Positions 44,213 to 52,753 of a stretch of 64,000 bases of DNA are shown here, piece after piece; positions within the stretch are counted from its first letter, which is position 1; each line of letters opens with the position of its first letter. The translations under genes and the position numbers were made by a program. The stretch is from Curtobacterium salicis. GTDB lineage: Bacteria > Actinomycetota > Actinomycetes > Actinomycetales > Microbacteriaceae. The DNA lies in assembly GCF_011759505.1 (NCBI RefSeq), contig NZ_JAAOYO010000001.1:1-64000 (forward strand), read 5' to 3'. Below the pieces are notes generated by a model, which had not been told where the DNA came from, made no database searches, and worked only from the letters and a program-made list of their open reading frames with translations.

Positions 44213-45171
44213 CGAACACGAGGCTGGAACAGGACTACGGCAGGGCGCTCGGGTGGTACCCGACGCGGTGGCGACGGACGCACGGGCTGGCGATGCTCGG
44301 CACGCTGCTCGACGTCGCCGACGGTGAGGGGCGCAGTCGTCCGGCACCCGGCGAGCTCGCCGAGCTGCGGTGGCAGGGAGTCCGCGAACGGGTGAACGCC
44401 GTCGTCCCGGACGACGTCCGGGTGCTCGCGGCGTCGATCGGCACCGGAGCCGCCGCCGGGTTCGCCCTGGTCTACCTGCTGGCGGTCTCCTGGGTGCCGT
44501 GGGGGCCACCACCCGGCACGGCCTGGCCCGATCTGCCCGCGTTCGGGCCGTTCCGGAACGCCGGTGTGCTGTTCGCCGTCCCGATCCTGCTCGGCGCGCT
44601 CGCCGCACTCGGGCGGCAGCGGATGCTCGCCCACCTGGCCGGTGTCCTCGCGGTGCTCGGCCTCGTCGTCGCCCGCATCACGGTGCAGGCGACCGAGAAC
44701 TGGAACGGACCCGGGACGACCACACTCGTGACGGTGGCGGCGCTCGTCGTCGTCGCGAACCTCGGGGCACCACGGGACCGCCGCGCCCTCGGCATCGCGT
44801 TCGGGGTGGTGGCGGCCGGACTCGCGCTCTTCGCCGGCCTGCAGCTGCCGACCGGGCACCCGTTCGAGTCGACACTGTTCGGCGACTCCGGCTTGTGGGG
44901 GACCGCGGTGAATCCGGCGCTCCTCGGCGTGGTCGGGGTGCTCGTCCTCGTGACGGTCGTCGAACTCGTCCGCGGTCGGCACGGTGTCCTCGCCGCCGCG
45001 CTCGCCGTGGCCTGGCTGCCGTGGGCGGTCGCCGGCACCATCACGCTCCGGTACTTCGCCGCAGAGGACGCCGCATCGGTCCTCATGGCGGTGGGCTCGA
45101 CCCTGATGGCGCTCACCGCCCTGGTGATCGCCCGTCGGGTGCCGCAGCGGTCCCGACGCGAGCGCGCGTGA
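44209..45171 (+). CDS. Membrane protein paired with PadR regulator
   Basis: A 320-residue protein with a soluble N-terminal segment (about 1-70, RALGWYPTRWRRTHGLAMLGTLLDVAD) and about eight hydrophobic helices. The WYPxRWRxxHG...LLD pattern is common in membrane proteins encoded next to PadR regulators in actinobacteria; their function is unknown. The GTG overlaps the padR stop (GTGA), fixing the start. The basic C-terminus is probably cytoplasmic. Confidence 0.8.
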   Translation: MTNTRLEQDYGRALGWYPTRWRRTHGLAMLGTLLDVADGEGRSRPAPGELAELRWQGVRERVNAVVPDDVRVLAASIGTGAAAGFALVYLLAVSWVPWGPPPGTAWPDLPAFGPFRNAGVLFAVPILLGALAALGRQRMLAHLAGVLAVLGLVVARITVQATENWNGPGTTTLVTVAALVVVANLGAPRDRRALGIAFGVVAAGLALFAGLQLPTGHPFESTLFGDSGLWGTAVNPALLGVVGVLVLVTVVELVRGRHGVLAAALAVAWLPWAVAGTITLRYFAAEDAASVLMAVGSTLMALTALVIARRVPQRSRRERA

Positions 45172-45242
45172 ACGGCACCGGTGTGACGGGCCGGTGCCGC
45201 GCCTCCCGGGGCGCACGCCACGGACGGTAGGATGGTCGGATC

Positions 45243-46790
45243 ATGGCGCAATTCGGTTCACTCTCCGATCGGCTCACCGAGACCTTCCGCAACCTGCGGA
45301 GCAAGGGACGGCTGACCCCGTCCGACGTGGACGGCACCGTCCGCGAGATCCGGCGGGCGCTGCTCGACGCGGACGTCGCGCTCGAGGTCGTGAAGTCCTT
45401 CACCGCCTCGGTGCGTGAACGGGCACTCTCGGACGAGGTCAACAAGGCGCTGAACCCGGCGCAGCAGGTCGTCCAGATAGTCAACGAAGAACTCGTCGGC
45501 ATCCTCGGCGGGCAGCAGCGGCGCCTCGAGTTCGCGAAGCGGCCGCCGACGGTCATCATGCTCGCGGGCCTGCAGGGTGCCGGCAAGACGACGCTGGCGG
45601 GCAAGCTCGGCAAGTGGCTCAAGAAGGACGGCCACACCCCGATGCTCGTCGCGGCGGACCTCCAGCGTCCGAACGCCGTCCAGCAGCTGCAGGTCGTCGG
45701 CGAGCAGGCCGGCGTGCACGTCTTCGCCCCGGAGCCCGGCAACGGTGTCGGCGACCCGGTCAAGGTCGCGAAGAACGCCATCAAGGCCGCGGTCGACCAG
45801 CAGTACGACACGGTCATCGTGGACACCGCCGGCCGTCTCGGTGTGGACGCCGAGCTGATGAAGCAGGCTGCGAACATCCGCAAGGCCGTCGACCCGGACG
45901 AGGTCCTCTTCGTCATCGACGCGATGATCGGTCAGGACGCCGTCACCACGGCCCGCGCCTTCCAAGAGGGCGTCGACTTCACCGGCGTCGTCCTGTCCAA
46001 GCTCGACGGTGACGCCCGTGGTGGTGCCGCCCTGTCGGTCGCCTCGATCACCGGCCGCCCGATCATGTTCGCGTCCACGGGTGAAGGGCTCGACGACTTC
46101 GAGCCGTTCCACCCGGACCGCATGGCGAGCCGCATCCTCGACCTCGGTGACATCCTCTCGCTCATCGAGCAGGCGCAGTCCGCGTTCGACGAAGACGAAG
46201 CCCGCGCGGTCGCCGAGAAGATCGCGACCGACAACTTCACGCTGAACGACTTCCTGCAGCAGATGCAGCAGCTCCGGAAGGCCGGCTCGATCAAGGGCAT
46301 GCTCGGCATGCTCCCCGGCGCGAAGGGCATGCGGGAAGCGCTCGACAACTTCGACGAGCGTGAGATCGTCCGCACCGAGGCGATCATCCAGTCGATGACC
46401 CCGCAGGAGCGCGAACTGCCGAAGCTCCTCAACGGGTCCCGTCGCCTGCGCATCGCCCGCGGTGCCGGCTCCACGGTGACCGAGGTCAACGCCCTCGTCA
46501 ACCGCTTCGAGCAGGCCGCGAAGATGATGAAGACCGTCGCCCGCGGCGGTGTGCCGCAGATGCCGGGCATGGGTCCGATCCCGGGCATGCACGGCGGCAA
46601 GAAGCAGCAGCCGCAGACCAAGAAGAAGAAGGTCGGCAACCCGGCCAAGCGCGCGGCGCTCGCCGCGGGTGCCCCGGCCGCGCCGCAGCAGGCCCCGAGC
46701 GGTGCCGGCCTCGGGCTCGGCATGGGCAAGGGCGGGAAGGCCCCCTCTGAGGAGGAGCTGGCCTCGCTGCAGAAGTTCCTCGAGCGCTGA
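45243..46790 (+). CDS. ffh: Signal recognition particle protein Ffh
   Basis: A 515-residue SRP54 GTPase that recognises signal sequences with 4.5S RNA. The N domain is followed by G1 GLQGAGKTT (about 109-117), DTAGRLGVD and SKLDGDARGGAALS, then the methionine-rich M domain (MKTVARGGVPQMPGMGPIPGMHGG). The Ala/Gln-rich tail of about 60 residues is variable. TAGGAT (45228-45233) lies 9 bases before the ATG. In many relatives rpsP follows directly; here about 8 kb of other genes intervene. Confidence 0.97.
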   Translation: MAQFGSLSDRLTETFRNLRSKGRLTPSDVDGTVREIRRALLDADVALEVVKSFTASVRERALSDEVNKALNPAQQVVQIVNEELVGILGGQQRRLEFAKRPPTVIMLAGLQGAGKTTLAGKLGKWLKKDGHTPMLVAADLQRPNAVQQLQVVGEQAGVHVFAPEPGNGVGDPVKVAKNAIKAAVDQQYDTVIVDTAGRLGVDAELMKQAANIRKAVDPDEVLFVIDAMIGQDAVTTARAFQEGVDFTGVVLSKLDGDARGGAALSVASITGRPIMFASTGEGLDDFEPFHPDRMASRILDLGDILSLIEQAQSAFDEDEARAVAEKIATDNFTLNDFLQQMQQLRKAGSIKGMLGMLPGAKGMREALDNFDEREIVRTEAIIQSMTPQERELPKLLNGSRRLRIARGAGSTVTEVNALVNRFEQAAKMMKTVARGGVPQMPGMGPIPGMHGGKKQQPQTKKKKVGNPAKRAALAAGAPAAPQQAPSGAGLGLGMGKGGKAPSEEELASLQKFLER

Positions 46791-46805
46791 CGCGACCGCC
46801 CGACA

Positions 46806-46847
46806 CGACGGGAGGCCCGGTACCAGCTGGTGCCGGGCCTCCCGTCG
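46806..46847. terminator. Palindromic terminator C (ffh)
   Basis: CGACGGGAGGCCCGG and its complement flank the centre TACCAGCTGGTG, with one G-U pair in a 42-base inverted repeat. It lies between convergent ffh and the TPR gene. Confidence 0.82.
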
Positions 46848-46887
46848 CGTTCTGTCACCGCTCCGACCGCTCAGGTCCGCTCGGAGG

Positions 46888-47970
46888 TCAGCGACGCTGG
46901 CGTCGCCGTTCCCTCCGGTGGAGTGTTCCGCTCAGCTCGGCGTGCGCGCGGGACTGGTAGGCGAAGGACAGCAGCAGGAACACGAGCGCCGGCACGGTGA
47001 GGAACACCTGTGCAGGCCCGGGGAACGCCGCGACGAGCGCGCAGAGCACCGTGACGAGCATGAGTGCCTCCCACCGGGCCATGATCGCGATCCCGTAGCG
47101 CCGGACCGACCGGACGATCGGCCGGAGTCGGTGCGCCGTGGACCGGAAGAACCGGACCTGGGCGACGACGACGAGCGCCACCGCGAGTGCGTTGACCCCG
47201 GACGCGACGAGCGAACCGGTCGCCGAGCTCGACACACCGTGTCCCGGGGCCCATGAGAGGGCAGCCATCGTCCCCAGGACCGCGGACCCCAGCGGGAGCA
47301 TCGTGAGCGTGCTGAGGTGGTCGACGGCGAGGAACAGCTGCTTGCGCTGGGCGATCGACGACGGGTCCTCGGCGAGCAGGTCGACCAGGCGTGCGGCTCC
47401 CTCCCCGGGGCGGCGGGCGGTGACCTGCGCACGCGCGATCCCCGTCCGCGCCGCGGTCGAGGTCGGATCGAGGCCGAGGGCTGTCCCGTAGGCCTCGAGC
47501 GCTTGCTGCACCTTGTTCGACGCCAGGAGTGCGTCCCCGAGGGCGACGTGCGCGCCGGGGGCGTCCGGCGCGAGGCGCACCGCGGTCTCCCCGGCGAGGA
47601 CGGCATCGCGGTACCGCTGTGTGGCGACCGCCGCGACCACCACCGACGCGTGGACGTTCCAGTCGGTCGGAGCGAGGTGCACGGCCTCGGTCATGGCCTC
47701 CCACAGCGTCGCCCTGTCGCCCCGGCGGCCGGCGGCGAGCGCCAGGACCTGCAGGGCACCCGCGGACTGCCCGTGCGCGAGTGCGTGTCGTACGGTCGCC
47801 TCGGCTTCCGGGAAGCGGTCGAGCCGGAGCAGCGAACTCGCGGCCAGCACGAGCGTGTCGTGGTCGTCCGGCGAGCGGGTGAGGGGCCCCCGCAGCGCTC
47901 GGAGGGCGTCCTCGGGACGACCGGCGTCGAGCAGCGCCGCAGCCGACGCGACGGCGGCGACGTCGCTCAT
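46888..47970 (-). CDS. TPR-repeat membrane protein (cluster gene 4)
   Basis: A 360-residue protein. The N-terminal 190 residues form about five helical TPR-like repeats (for example VALGDALLASNKVQQALEAYGTALGLDP). The C-terminal part has about four hydrophobic helices separated by basic loops (FFRSTAHRLRPIVRSVRRYG). The ATG at 47970 overlaps the stop of the AAA+ ATPase gene, so it is translationally coupled. Domain order matches the proteins at 49232 and 50352, suggesting paralogues. Function unknown; TPRs probably bind a partner at the inner membrane face. Confidence 0.78.
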   Translation of the reverse strand: MSDVAAVASAAALLDAGRPEDALRALRGPLTRSPDDHDTLVLAASSLLRLDRFPEAEATVRHALAHGQSAGALQVLALAAGRRGDRATLWEAMTEAVHLAPTDWNVHASVVVAAVATQRYRDAVLAGETAVRLAPDAPGAHVALGDALLASNKVQQALEAYGTALGLDPTSTAARTGIARAQVTARRPGEGAARLVDLLAEDPSSIAQRKQLFLAVDHLSTLTMLPLGSAVLGTMAALSWAPGHGVSSSATGSLVASGVNALAVALVVVAQVRFFRSTAHRLRPIVRSVRRYGIAIMARWEALMLVTVLCALVAAFPGPAQVFLTVPALVFLLLSFAYQSRAHAELSGTLHRRERRRQRR

Positions 47971-49235
47971 CGCTTGCGCTTCTTCAGGTAGGCACGGAGT
48001 TCGGCGTACGTGCCGTCGTCCTCGCCGAAGGTCACGACGCTGCGGGCGGTATCGAGCCAGGGGCCGGTCGACGGGCGGAGCTCGCTGACCGCAGCGGTCA
48101 GGTCGGCCATGCCGATGAGCCGGGGTGTGCCCGTCGCGACGCTGTCCATGAGCGCCCGCTCGGCGGCGACCTCGCAGGCGTAGGCGATGTCGGCGCCGGA
48201 GAAGCCCTCGGTCCGGGCGGCCAGCGTCGCGAGGTCGATCCCCTCGACCGGCCGACGGCTGAGCTCAGAGCGGAAGACGGCCTGACGCGCCGGGGCGTCC
48301 GGCGGGAGGACGAGCACCGTGCGGTCCAGACGGCCGGGGCGGCGGAGGGCGGGGTCGACGTCCCACGGCTGGTTCGTCGCAGCGAGGACGAACACCCCGT
48401 CGTTGCCGCCGTCCACGCCGTCGAGTTCGGTGAGGAGCTGGTTGACCATGCCGCGGACGGAAGAGCTCCGCGTCTGGCTGCGTCGCTGGCCGAGGGCATC
48501 GATCTCGTCGATGAACACGACGCAGGGTGCGGCGGCCCGGGCAGCCTCGAAGACCCCGCGGATGTTCTGCTCACTCACGCCGAGGTACGGGTCGAGCACG
48601 TCCGCGATGCCGACGCTGATGAACCGCGCGCCGAGCTCCCCGGCGACCGCCCGTGCGATGTACGTCTTGCCGCAGCCTGGCGGGCCGTAGAGGAGCAGCC
48701 CGCCGCGCAGGCTCTTGCCGTAGAGGGCGCGGAGCTCGGGATTCGCGAGCGGTGCGAGGAACGACGCGGTGAGGCGGGCCTTGACGTGTTCCATGCCTCC
48801 CACGTCGGCGAAGGTCACGCTCGACGACTCGGGGGACCAGGCGCTCGAGGGGTCGGCGTCCGGCGTGGCACCGTCGTCGACGAACGCCGCCTCGGCGATG
48901 TGGTCGACCTGCTGTTCGGCCGCGTGCCAGTCGAACTCCGGGACCGGTCGGGCGGCCTGGGTCGTGGGCGCCGCGGCGGTCTCCGGCTCCGCGAGCGATC
49001 CGGTGCCCGGCTGCAGTGCCGCGAGCATGAGTGCCGCTGCCGAGGAGTCGGCCGGTGCTGTCGCGAGTGCCGCGGCTGCCTCGGCTGTCGCCTCCTCGGT
49101 GCGCCCGGCGTCGAGCAGCAGTTGCCCGAGGTGCACCCGCAGCGCGACGTCGTCCGGGGCCGCCTGCACGGCACGACGCAGGGCGTCGAGCAGCGGGTCC
49201 CGCTGCGGAGCGTCGTTCGGCGCCTGGTCGGTCAT
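47967..49235 (-). CDS. TPR-containing AAA+ ATPase (cluster gene 3)
   Basis: A 422-residue protein with a TPR-like N-terminus (about 15-75), a linker, and a single classical AAA+ module of the Cdc48/FtsH/Vps4 type. Walker A is GPPGCGKT (184-191), Walker B VVFIDEID (239-246), and the two arginine fingers lie in RRPGRLDR (298-305). There is no protease motif and no membrane helix, so it is an ATPase without FtsH-like peptidase. The ATG at 49235 has GGAGGA upstream and overlaps the upstream gene's stop. It probably remodels a protein held by the membrane TPR partners. Confidence 0.88.
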   Translation of the reverse strand: MTDQAPNDAPQRDPLLDALRRAVQAAPDDVALRVHLGQLLLDAGRTEEATAEAAAALATAPADSSAAALMLAALQPGTGSLAEPETAAAPTTQAARPVPEFDWHAAEQQVDHIAEAAFVDDGATPDADPSSAWSPESSSVTFADVGGMEHVKARLTASFLAPLANPELRALYGKSLRGGLLLYGPPGCGKTYIARAVAGELGARFISVGIADVLDPYLGVSEQNIRGVFEAARAAAPCVVFIDEIDALGQRRSQTRSSSVRGMVNQLLTELDGVDGGNDGVFVLAATNQPWDVDPALRRPGRLDRTVLVLPPDAPARQAVFRSELSRRPVEGIDLATLAARTEGFSGADIAYACEVAAERALMDSVATGTPRLIGMADLTAAVSELRPSTGPWLDTARSVVTFGEDDGTYAELRAYLKKRKR

Positions 49236-50083
49236 CGTGGTCCTCCGGGGTCGGCTTCGGATCGTGCAGCGGAACGGTGGGTGTGCTTCCGGGCGGCGCG
49301 AGGGGGCGGACTGGCCTGCCAGTGCAGCGCGACGGAGAGCACCGACGCCACCATGACCAGGGTGAACGCCGCGAGCCCGGGCCACGGCCAGGACCACGGG
49401 GGTGCGACCGTGACGACACCGAGCAGCGCCGAGGTCGCGACGGCGACGACGAGCAGCGCCGAGCCCGCCGGCACGGCGAGGACAACCAGGAGCAGCGGCC
49501 AACCGCGCGCCACCCGCATGAGTGCGGTCCGGTTGTGCCGGAGTGACCGGCGGACAACGACGACGGTCGACACGGCCGCCGCCATCACGATCGCCCACCC
49601 GATGAGCCGGATGACGAGGGAGCCGGCAGCGACGTCGCTGCCGCTCGGGTCCGGGGAGCTCTCCGTCCAGTCCGCGCTGACGACGAGCGTCCCGACCGCG
49701 ACCGTCCCGAGCAGGACCCGGAGCCGCCGCATCCTCCCGAGCACCGCCTGACGCAGTCCCTGCGTCGCGGCCGCGTCACCGGGCCGCTCCGCGACGATGC
49801 CCCAGTACCCCTCGACCGAGGCGGTGTCGTGCCTGGCGACGCCGACGACGGCCGCTCGGCGCCGCAGGGCGTGCCGGTGCGTCGGGTCGACGGCGAGTGC
49901 GCGCTCGTACGCGACCACGGCGGTGTCGAGCCGGCCGCTGTTCGCCAGGACGTCACCCATGGTCGCGATGACGTCGGGGTCCTCCGGCGCGGTGCCGAGC
50001 AGCGCCGTCAGCTCCGTTGGGTCGCTCACCGCGCGTCGTCCACCGCGCGCCGCGCGACCGCGGGCGCGCTTCCCCCGCTCCAT
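49232..50083 (-). CDS. TPR-repeat membrane protein (cluster gene 2)
   Basis: A 283-residue protein with a basic N-terminus, a TPR pair (about 35-110, including SGRLDTAVVAYERALAVDP) and about four hydrophobic helices, then a basic/histidine tail. The ATG at 50083 lies 6 bases after a -10-like TAGCGT on the minus strand (50095-50090), so a promoter starts here; a GTG at 50029 is the alternative. Its stop overlaps the ATPase start by four bases. Function unknown. Confidence 0.72.
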   Translation of the reverse strand: MERGKRARGRAARGGRRAVSDPTELTALLGTAPEDPDVIATMGDVLANSGRLDTAVVAYERALAVDPTHRHALRRRAAVVGVARHDTASVEGYWGIVAERPGDAAATQGLRQAVLGRMRRLRVLLGTVAVGTLVVSADWTESSPDPSGSDVAAGSLVIRLIGWAIVMAAAVSTVVVVRRSLRHNRTALMRVARGWPLLLVVLAVPAGSALLVVAVATSALLGVVTVAPPWSWPWPGLAAFTLVMVASVLSVALHWQASPPPRAARKHTHRSAARSEADPGGPR

Positions 50084-50351
50084 GCGAGAACGCTACCGTG
50101 GGTCGGCCGCTTGCACCGGCCCACGACCAGGGGTAGTCCGCGTCTCGCGGAGCGCGACATGGCGGCGACCCCGCGGGTCGCGAGGGGCGGGCGACCGGGG
50201 GACGGTCTGGAGGCGCGGTGCGTGCCCGCCACGGGCCTCCCGAGCGCCGGGCGGTCGCGTCGGGATGCGCCCGCCGGGCCGCGCTCGCGGGGTGGTCCCG
50301 GCGGGAGGAGCCTGGCGGGACGTCCTGCGGAGACGTACCCGCCGGGAGGCG

Positions 50352-51482
50352 TCAGCGGGAGGGTGGGAGTTCGTCGTCCTCGTCGTGCACGCGTGCACGG
50401 GTGAGCGGGTGCGCTCGGAGGACGCGGGCGTGCAGGACCGTGCCGACGACGGCACCGACGAGCACCAGGCACTGCGCGACCAGACCGCCGACGGGTGGCA
50501 GGAACAGGCCGACCACCGCGGCCAGGACGGAGGCGGCGAGGACCGCCATGAGCGCGTTCCACCCGGGAATCGCCCTGCTCGCCGAGTCGAGCAGCCAGCG
50601 GAGCCGTGGCCGCGCCCCGACGGCGAACTTCACCGCGAGCGCAACCGTCACGGCGAGCGCCACCGCTGCCGGGAACCCCGTCGTCCAGCGACTCGGACCA
50701 CCCGGGCGGTCGAGTGCCGCGACGAAGTGGAGGACCCCGAACACGGCCATCGAGAAGTGCGTCACCCGGATGCGGTGGAGCGGGTTGAGCAAGCTCACGA
50801 CGAGGTTGCGTCGGGCGAGGGCGTTGCCGGGGTCCGGAGCGAGGAGTCCCGCGAACACGACGGCGGATTCGCCCTCGTGTCCCCGCCGGAGCCGGTCGGC
50901 GGCGACGTTCAGTCGTGTGCCGCGGTCCTCGGGGGCGAGCGCGAGGGCGCGGTTCCAGGAGGCCCGCGCCGCTCGGCCCCGGCCGGCAGCCCGTAGCAGG
51001 TCGCCGAGGCGGCGGTGTGCGAGCGGCTCCGTCGGCGAGAGCCGCACGGCCTGTGCCGCGGCCTGCCGCGCTTCCCGGGGGCTGCGGCCGTTCGCGGACA
51101 GTGCGTCGGCCAGCGCCAGGTGGGTCTGCCACGACCCTGGGTCGGCGGCGACGGCATCTCGGGCAGCGACGACCGCCGCCCGCTGGTCACCGGCCTGGCG
51201 CAGGGCGATCGAGAGGACGAGGAGGCCTGCCGGTTCGTCGGGCGCGAGCTCGACGGCGCGGCGGGCGGCTCGCACCGCGTCGGCGAGGGCGTCGTCCAGC
51301 GGGAGCCGGTCGGAGTCGAGGAGGGCCACGGCTCGCACCCGCTGTCCCGCAGCGGTCTCCCCGTGCTCGCGCTCCGCCGCGGCGAGCTCGGTCAGGCCGT
51401 CGTCGGGCCGACCTGCGTCGACGAGCGCGGCGGCACGCTCGACGGACGCACCTGCGCTCCGCCCCACGTCCGACCCCGCCAC
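50352..51482 (-). CDS. TPR-repeat membrane protein (cluster gene 1)
   Basis: A protein of about 376 residues. Several TPR-like repeats occupy residues about 15-210 (AHRRLGDLLRAAGRGRAARASWNRALALAP is the clearest). About four membrane helices follow and the C-terminal tail is acidic/basic. The GTG at 51482 lies 8 bases after TACAGT on the minus strand (51496-51491); a GTG at 51503 would add 7 residues but has no ribosome binding site. It is separated from the next cluster gene by 268 bases with no gene. Function unknown. Confidence 0.72.
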   Translation of the reverse strand: MAGSDVGRSAGASVERAAALVDAGRPDDGLTELAAAEREHGETAAGQRVRAVALLDSDRLPLDDALADAVRAARRAVELAPDEPAGLLVLSIALRQAGDQRAAVVAARDAVAADPGSWQTHLALADALSANGRSPREARQAAAQAVRLSPTEPLAHRRLGDLLRAAGRGRAARASWNRALALAPEDRGTRLNVAADRLRRGHEGESAVVFAGLLAPDPGNALARRNLVVSLLNPLHRIRVTHFSMAVFGVLHFVAALDRPGGPSRWTTGFPAAVALAVTVALAVKFAVGARPRLRWLLDSASRAIPGWNALMAVLAASVLAAVVGLFLPPVGGLVAQCLVLVGAVVGTVLHARVLRAHPLTRARVHDEDDELPPSR

Positions 51483-51528
51483 GGGGGACGACTGTAGCGG
51501 CACGGCGCGACCGCTCGGCGCAGAAGGG

Positions 51529-52659
51529 TCAGAGCGACGCTCGGAGCTCCGCGACCAGGTGTCGGACGACGGCGCGGAGGTCGCCGCTGTTCTCCTGCGC
51601 CACCGCGAGCTGCCGCTGGTACGAGGCGCCGCGCTCGATCATCGTGTCGAGGTGGTGCAGCTCCTCCTGGCAGCCGAGTCGTTCGGCGACCGGGTCGAGT
51701 CGGGCGACCAGGTCGTGGACCTCGTCGGTGACCAGTCGTTCGTCGCCGGCGACGTTCGTGATGATCTCGGCGTCCATGCCGTAGCGGGCCGCACGCCACT
51801 TGTTCTCGCGGACGAACCACGGCTGCATCGCCTGCAGGGTCTCGCCGGCGTCGATCCGGTCCGAGCTCTCGGTGACCAGGCACTGCACGAGCGCGGTGAC
51901 GGCGCCGACCTCGTCGAGGGTCGAGATGCCGTCGGACACCCGGTTCTCGATCGTGCCCCAGCCGGGCGAGGGGCGGATGTCCCAGCGCAGGTCCTTGACG
52001 CCGTCGATGACGCCCGTGTGCACGAGGTCACCGACGACCTCCTCGAAGTTCGCCCAGGCGCCGAGCTGCGGCGGGAGCCCACCGGTCGGCAGCTGCTGGA
52101 ACATCAGGGCCCGGTTCGACGCGTACCCCGTGTCGGTGCCCGCCCAGAACGGGCTCGACGCGGTGAACGCCTGCAGGTGCGGGACGTAGCCGAGCATCGC
52201 GTTCATGATCGGGACCGCCTTGTCGCGGTCGTCGATGCCGACGTGCACGTGCACACCCCAGATCAGCATCTGCCGGCCCCACCACCGCGTCCGGTCGATG
52301 AGCGTCGTGTAGTGCTCGCTGTCCGGCGTGATCTCCTGCTGGTCCCACTGCGCGAACGGGTGCGTGCCGGAGCACATCACCTGCGCGTCGAGGGGTTCGG
52401 CCGCGTCGATGACCTCGCCGATGATGCCGGAGAGCTCACGGGTGGCGCCGCCGACGCTGTGGTGGACGCCGGTGACGACCTCGACGGTGTTGGTGAGGAG
52501 CTCCTCCGTCACCCGGTCCGGATCGTGCAGGCGTTCGCGGACCGCGGCGAGCACCGCCGGGGCGCGCGGGGTGAGGTCACCCGTCGCACGGTCGACGAGG
52601 GGCAGCTCCCACTCGACGCCGATGGTCGACGGAGCGGATTCGGAGAACCGGATGTCCAT
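51529..52659 (-). CDS. Glutamate--cysteine ligase-like carboxylate-amine ligase (YbdK)
   Basis: A 376-residue member of the GCS2/YbdK family with GVEWELPLVD at the N-terminus, WGRQMLIWGVHVHVGIDDRDKAVP for metal/ATP binding, and RENKWRAARYGMDAEI near the C-terminus. It joins a carboxylate to an amine; weak glutamate-cysteine ligase activity is known for E. coli YbdK, but the in vivo substrate here is unknown. The ATG at 52659 follows a weak -10-like CAGGAT by 6 bases. Located beside, not inside, the TPR/AAA+ cluster. Confidence 0.88.
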   Translation of the reverse strand: MDIRFSESAPSTIGVEWELPLVDRATGDLTPRAPAVLAAVRERLHDPDRVTEELLTNTVEVVTGVHHSVGGATRELSGIIGEVIDAAEPLDAQVMCSGTHPFAQWDQQEITPDSEHYTTLIDRTRWWGRQMLIWGVHVHVGIDDRDKAVPIMNAMLGYVPHLQAFTASSPFWAGTDTGYASNRALMFQQLPTGGLPPQLGAWANFEEVVGDLVHTGVIDGVKDLRWDIRPSPGWGTIENRVSDGISTLDEVGAVTALVQCLVTESSDRIDAGETLQAMQPWFVRENKWRAARYGMDAEIITNVAGDERLVTDEVHDLVARLDPVAERLGCQEELHHLDTMIERGASYQRQLAVAQENSGDLRAVVRHLVAELRASL

Positions 52660-52753
52660 GGGGCCATCCTGCCCGTCCGTCCCGCCGGAACAACGGAGAG
52701 CCCGGCGTGTCCGGTCTGCCGGTGAGCGGGCAGGTTCGCCTAGTGTTCGATGC

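Noticed and set aside
51529..52659. YbdK-like gene as a fifth member of the TPR/AAA+ cluster
   Set aside because: It has its own start signal, a well-known separate family, and no TPR or membrane features.
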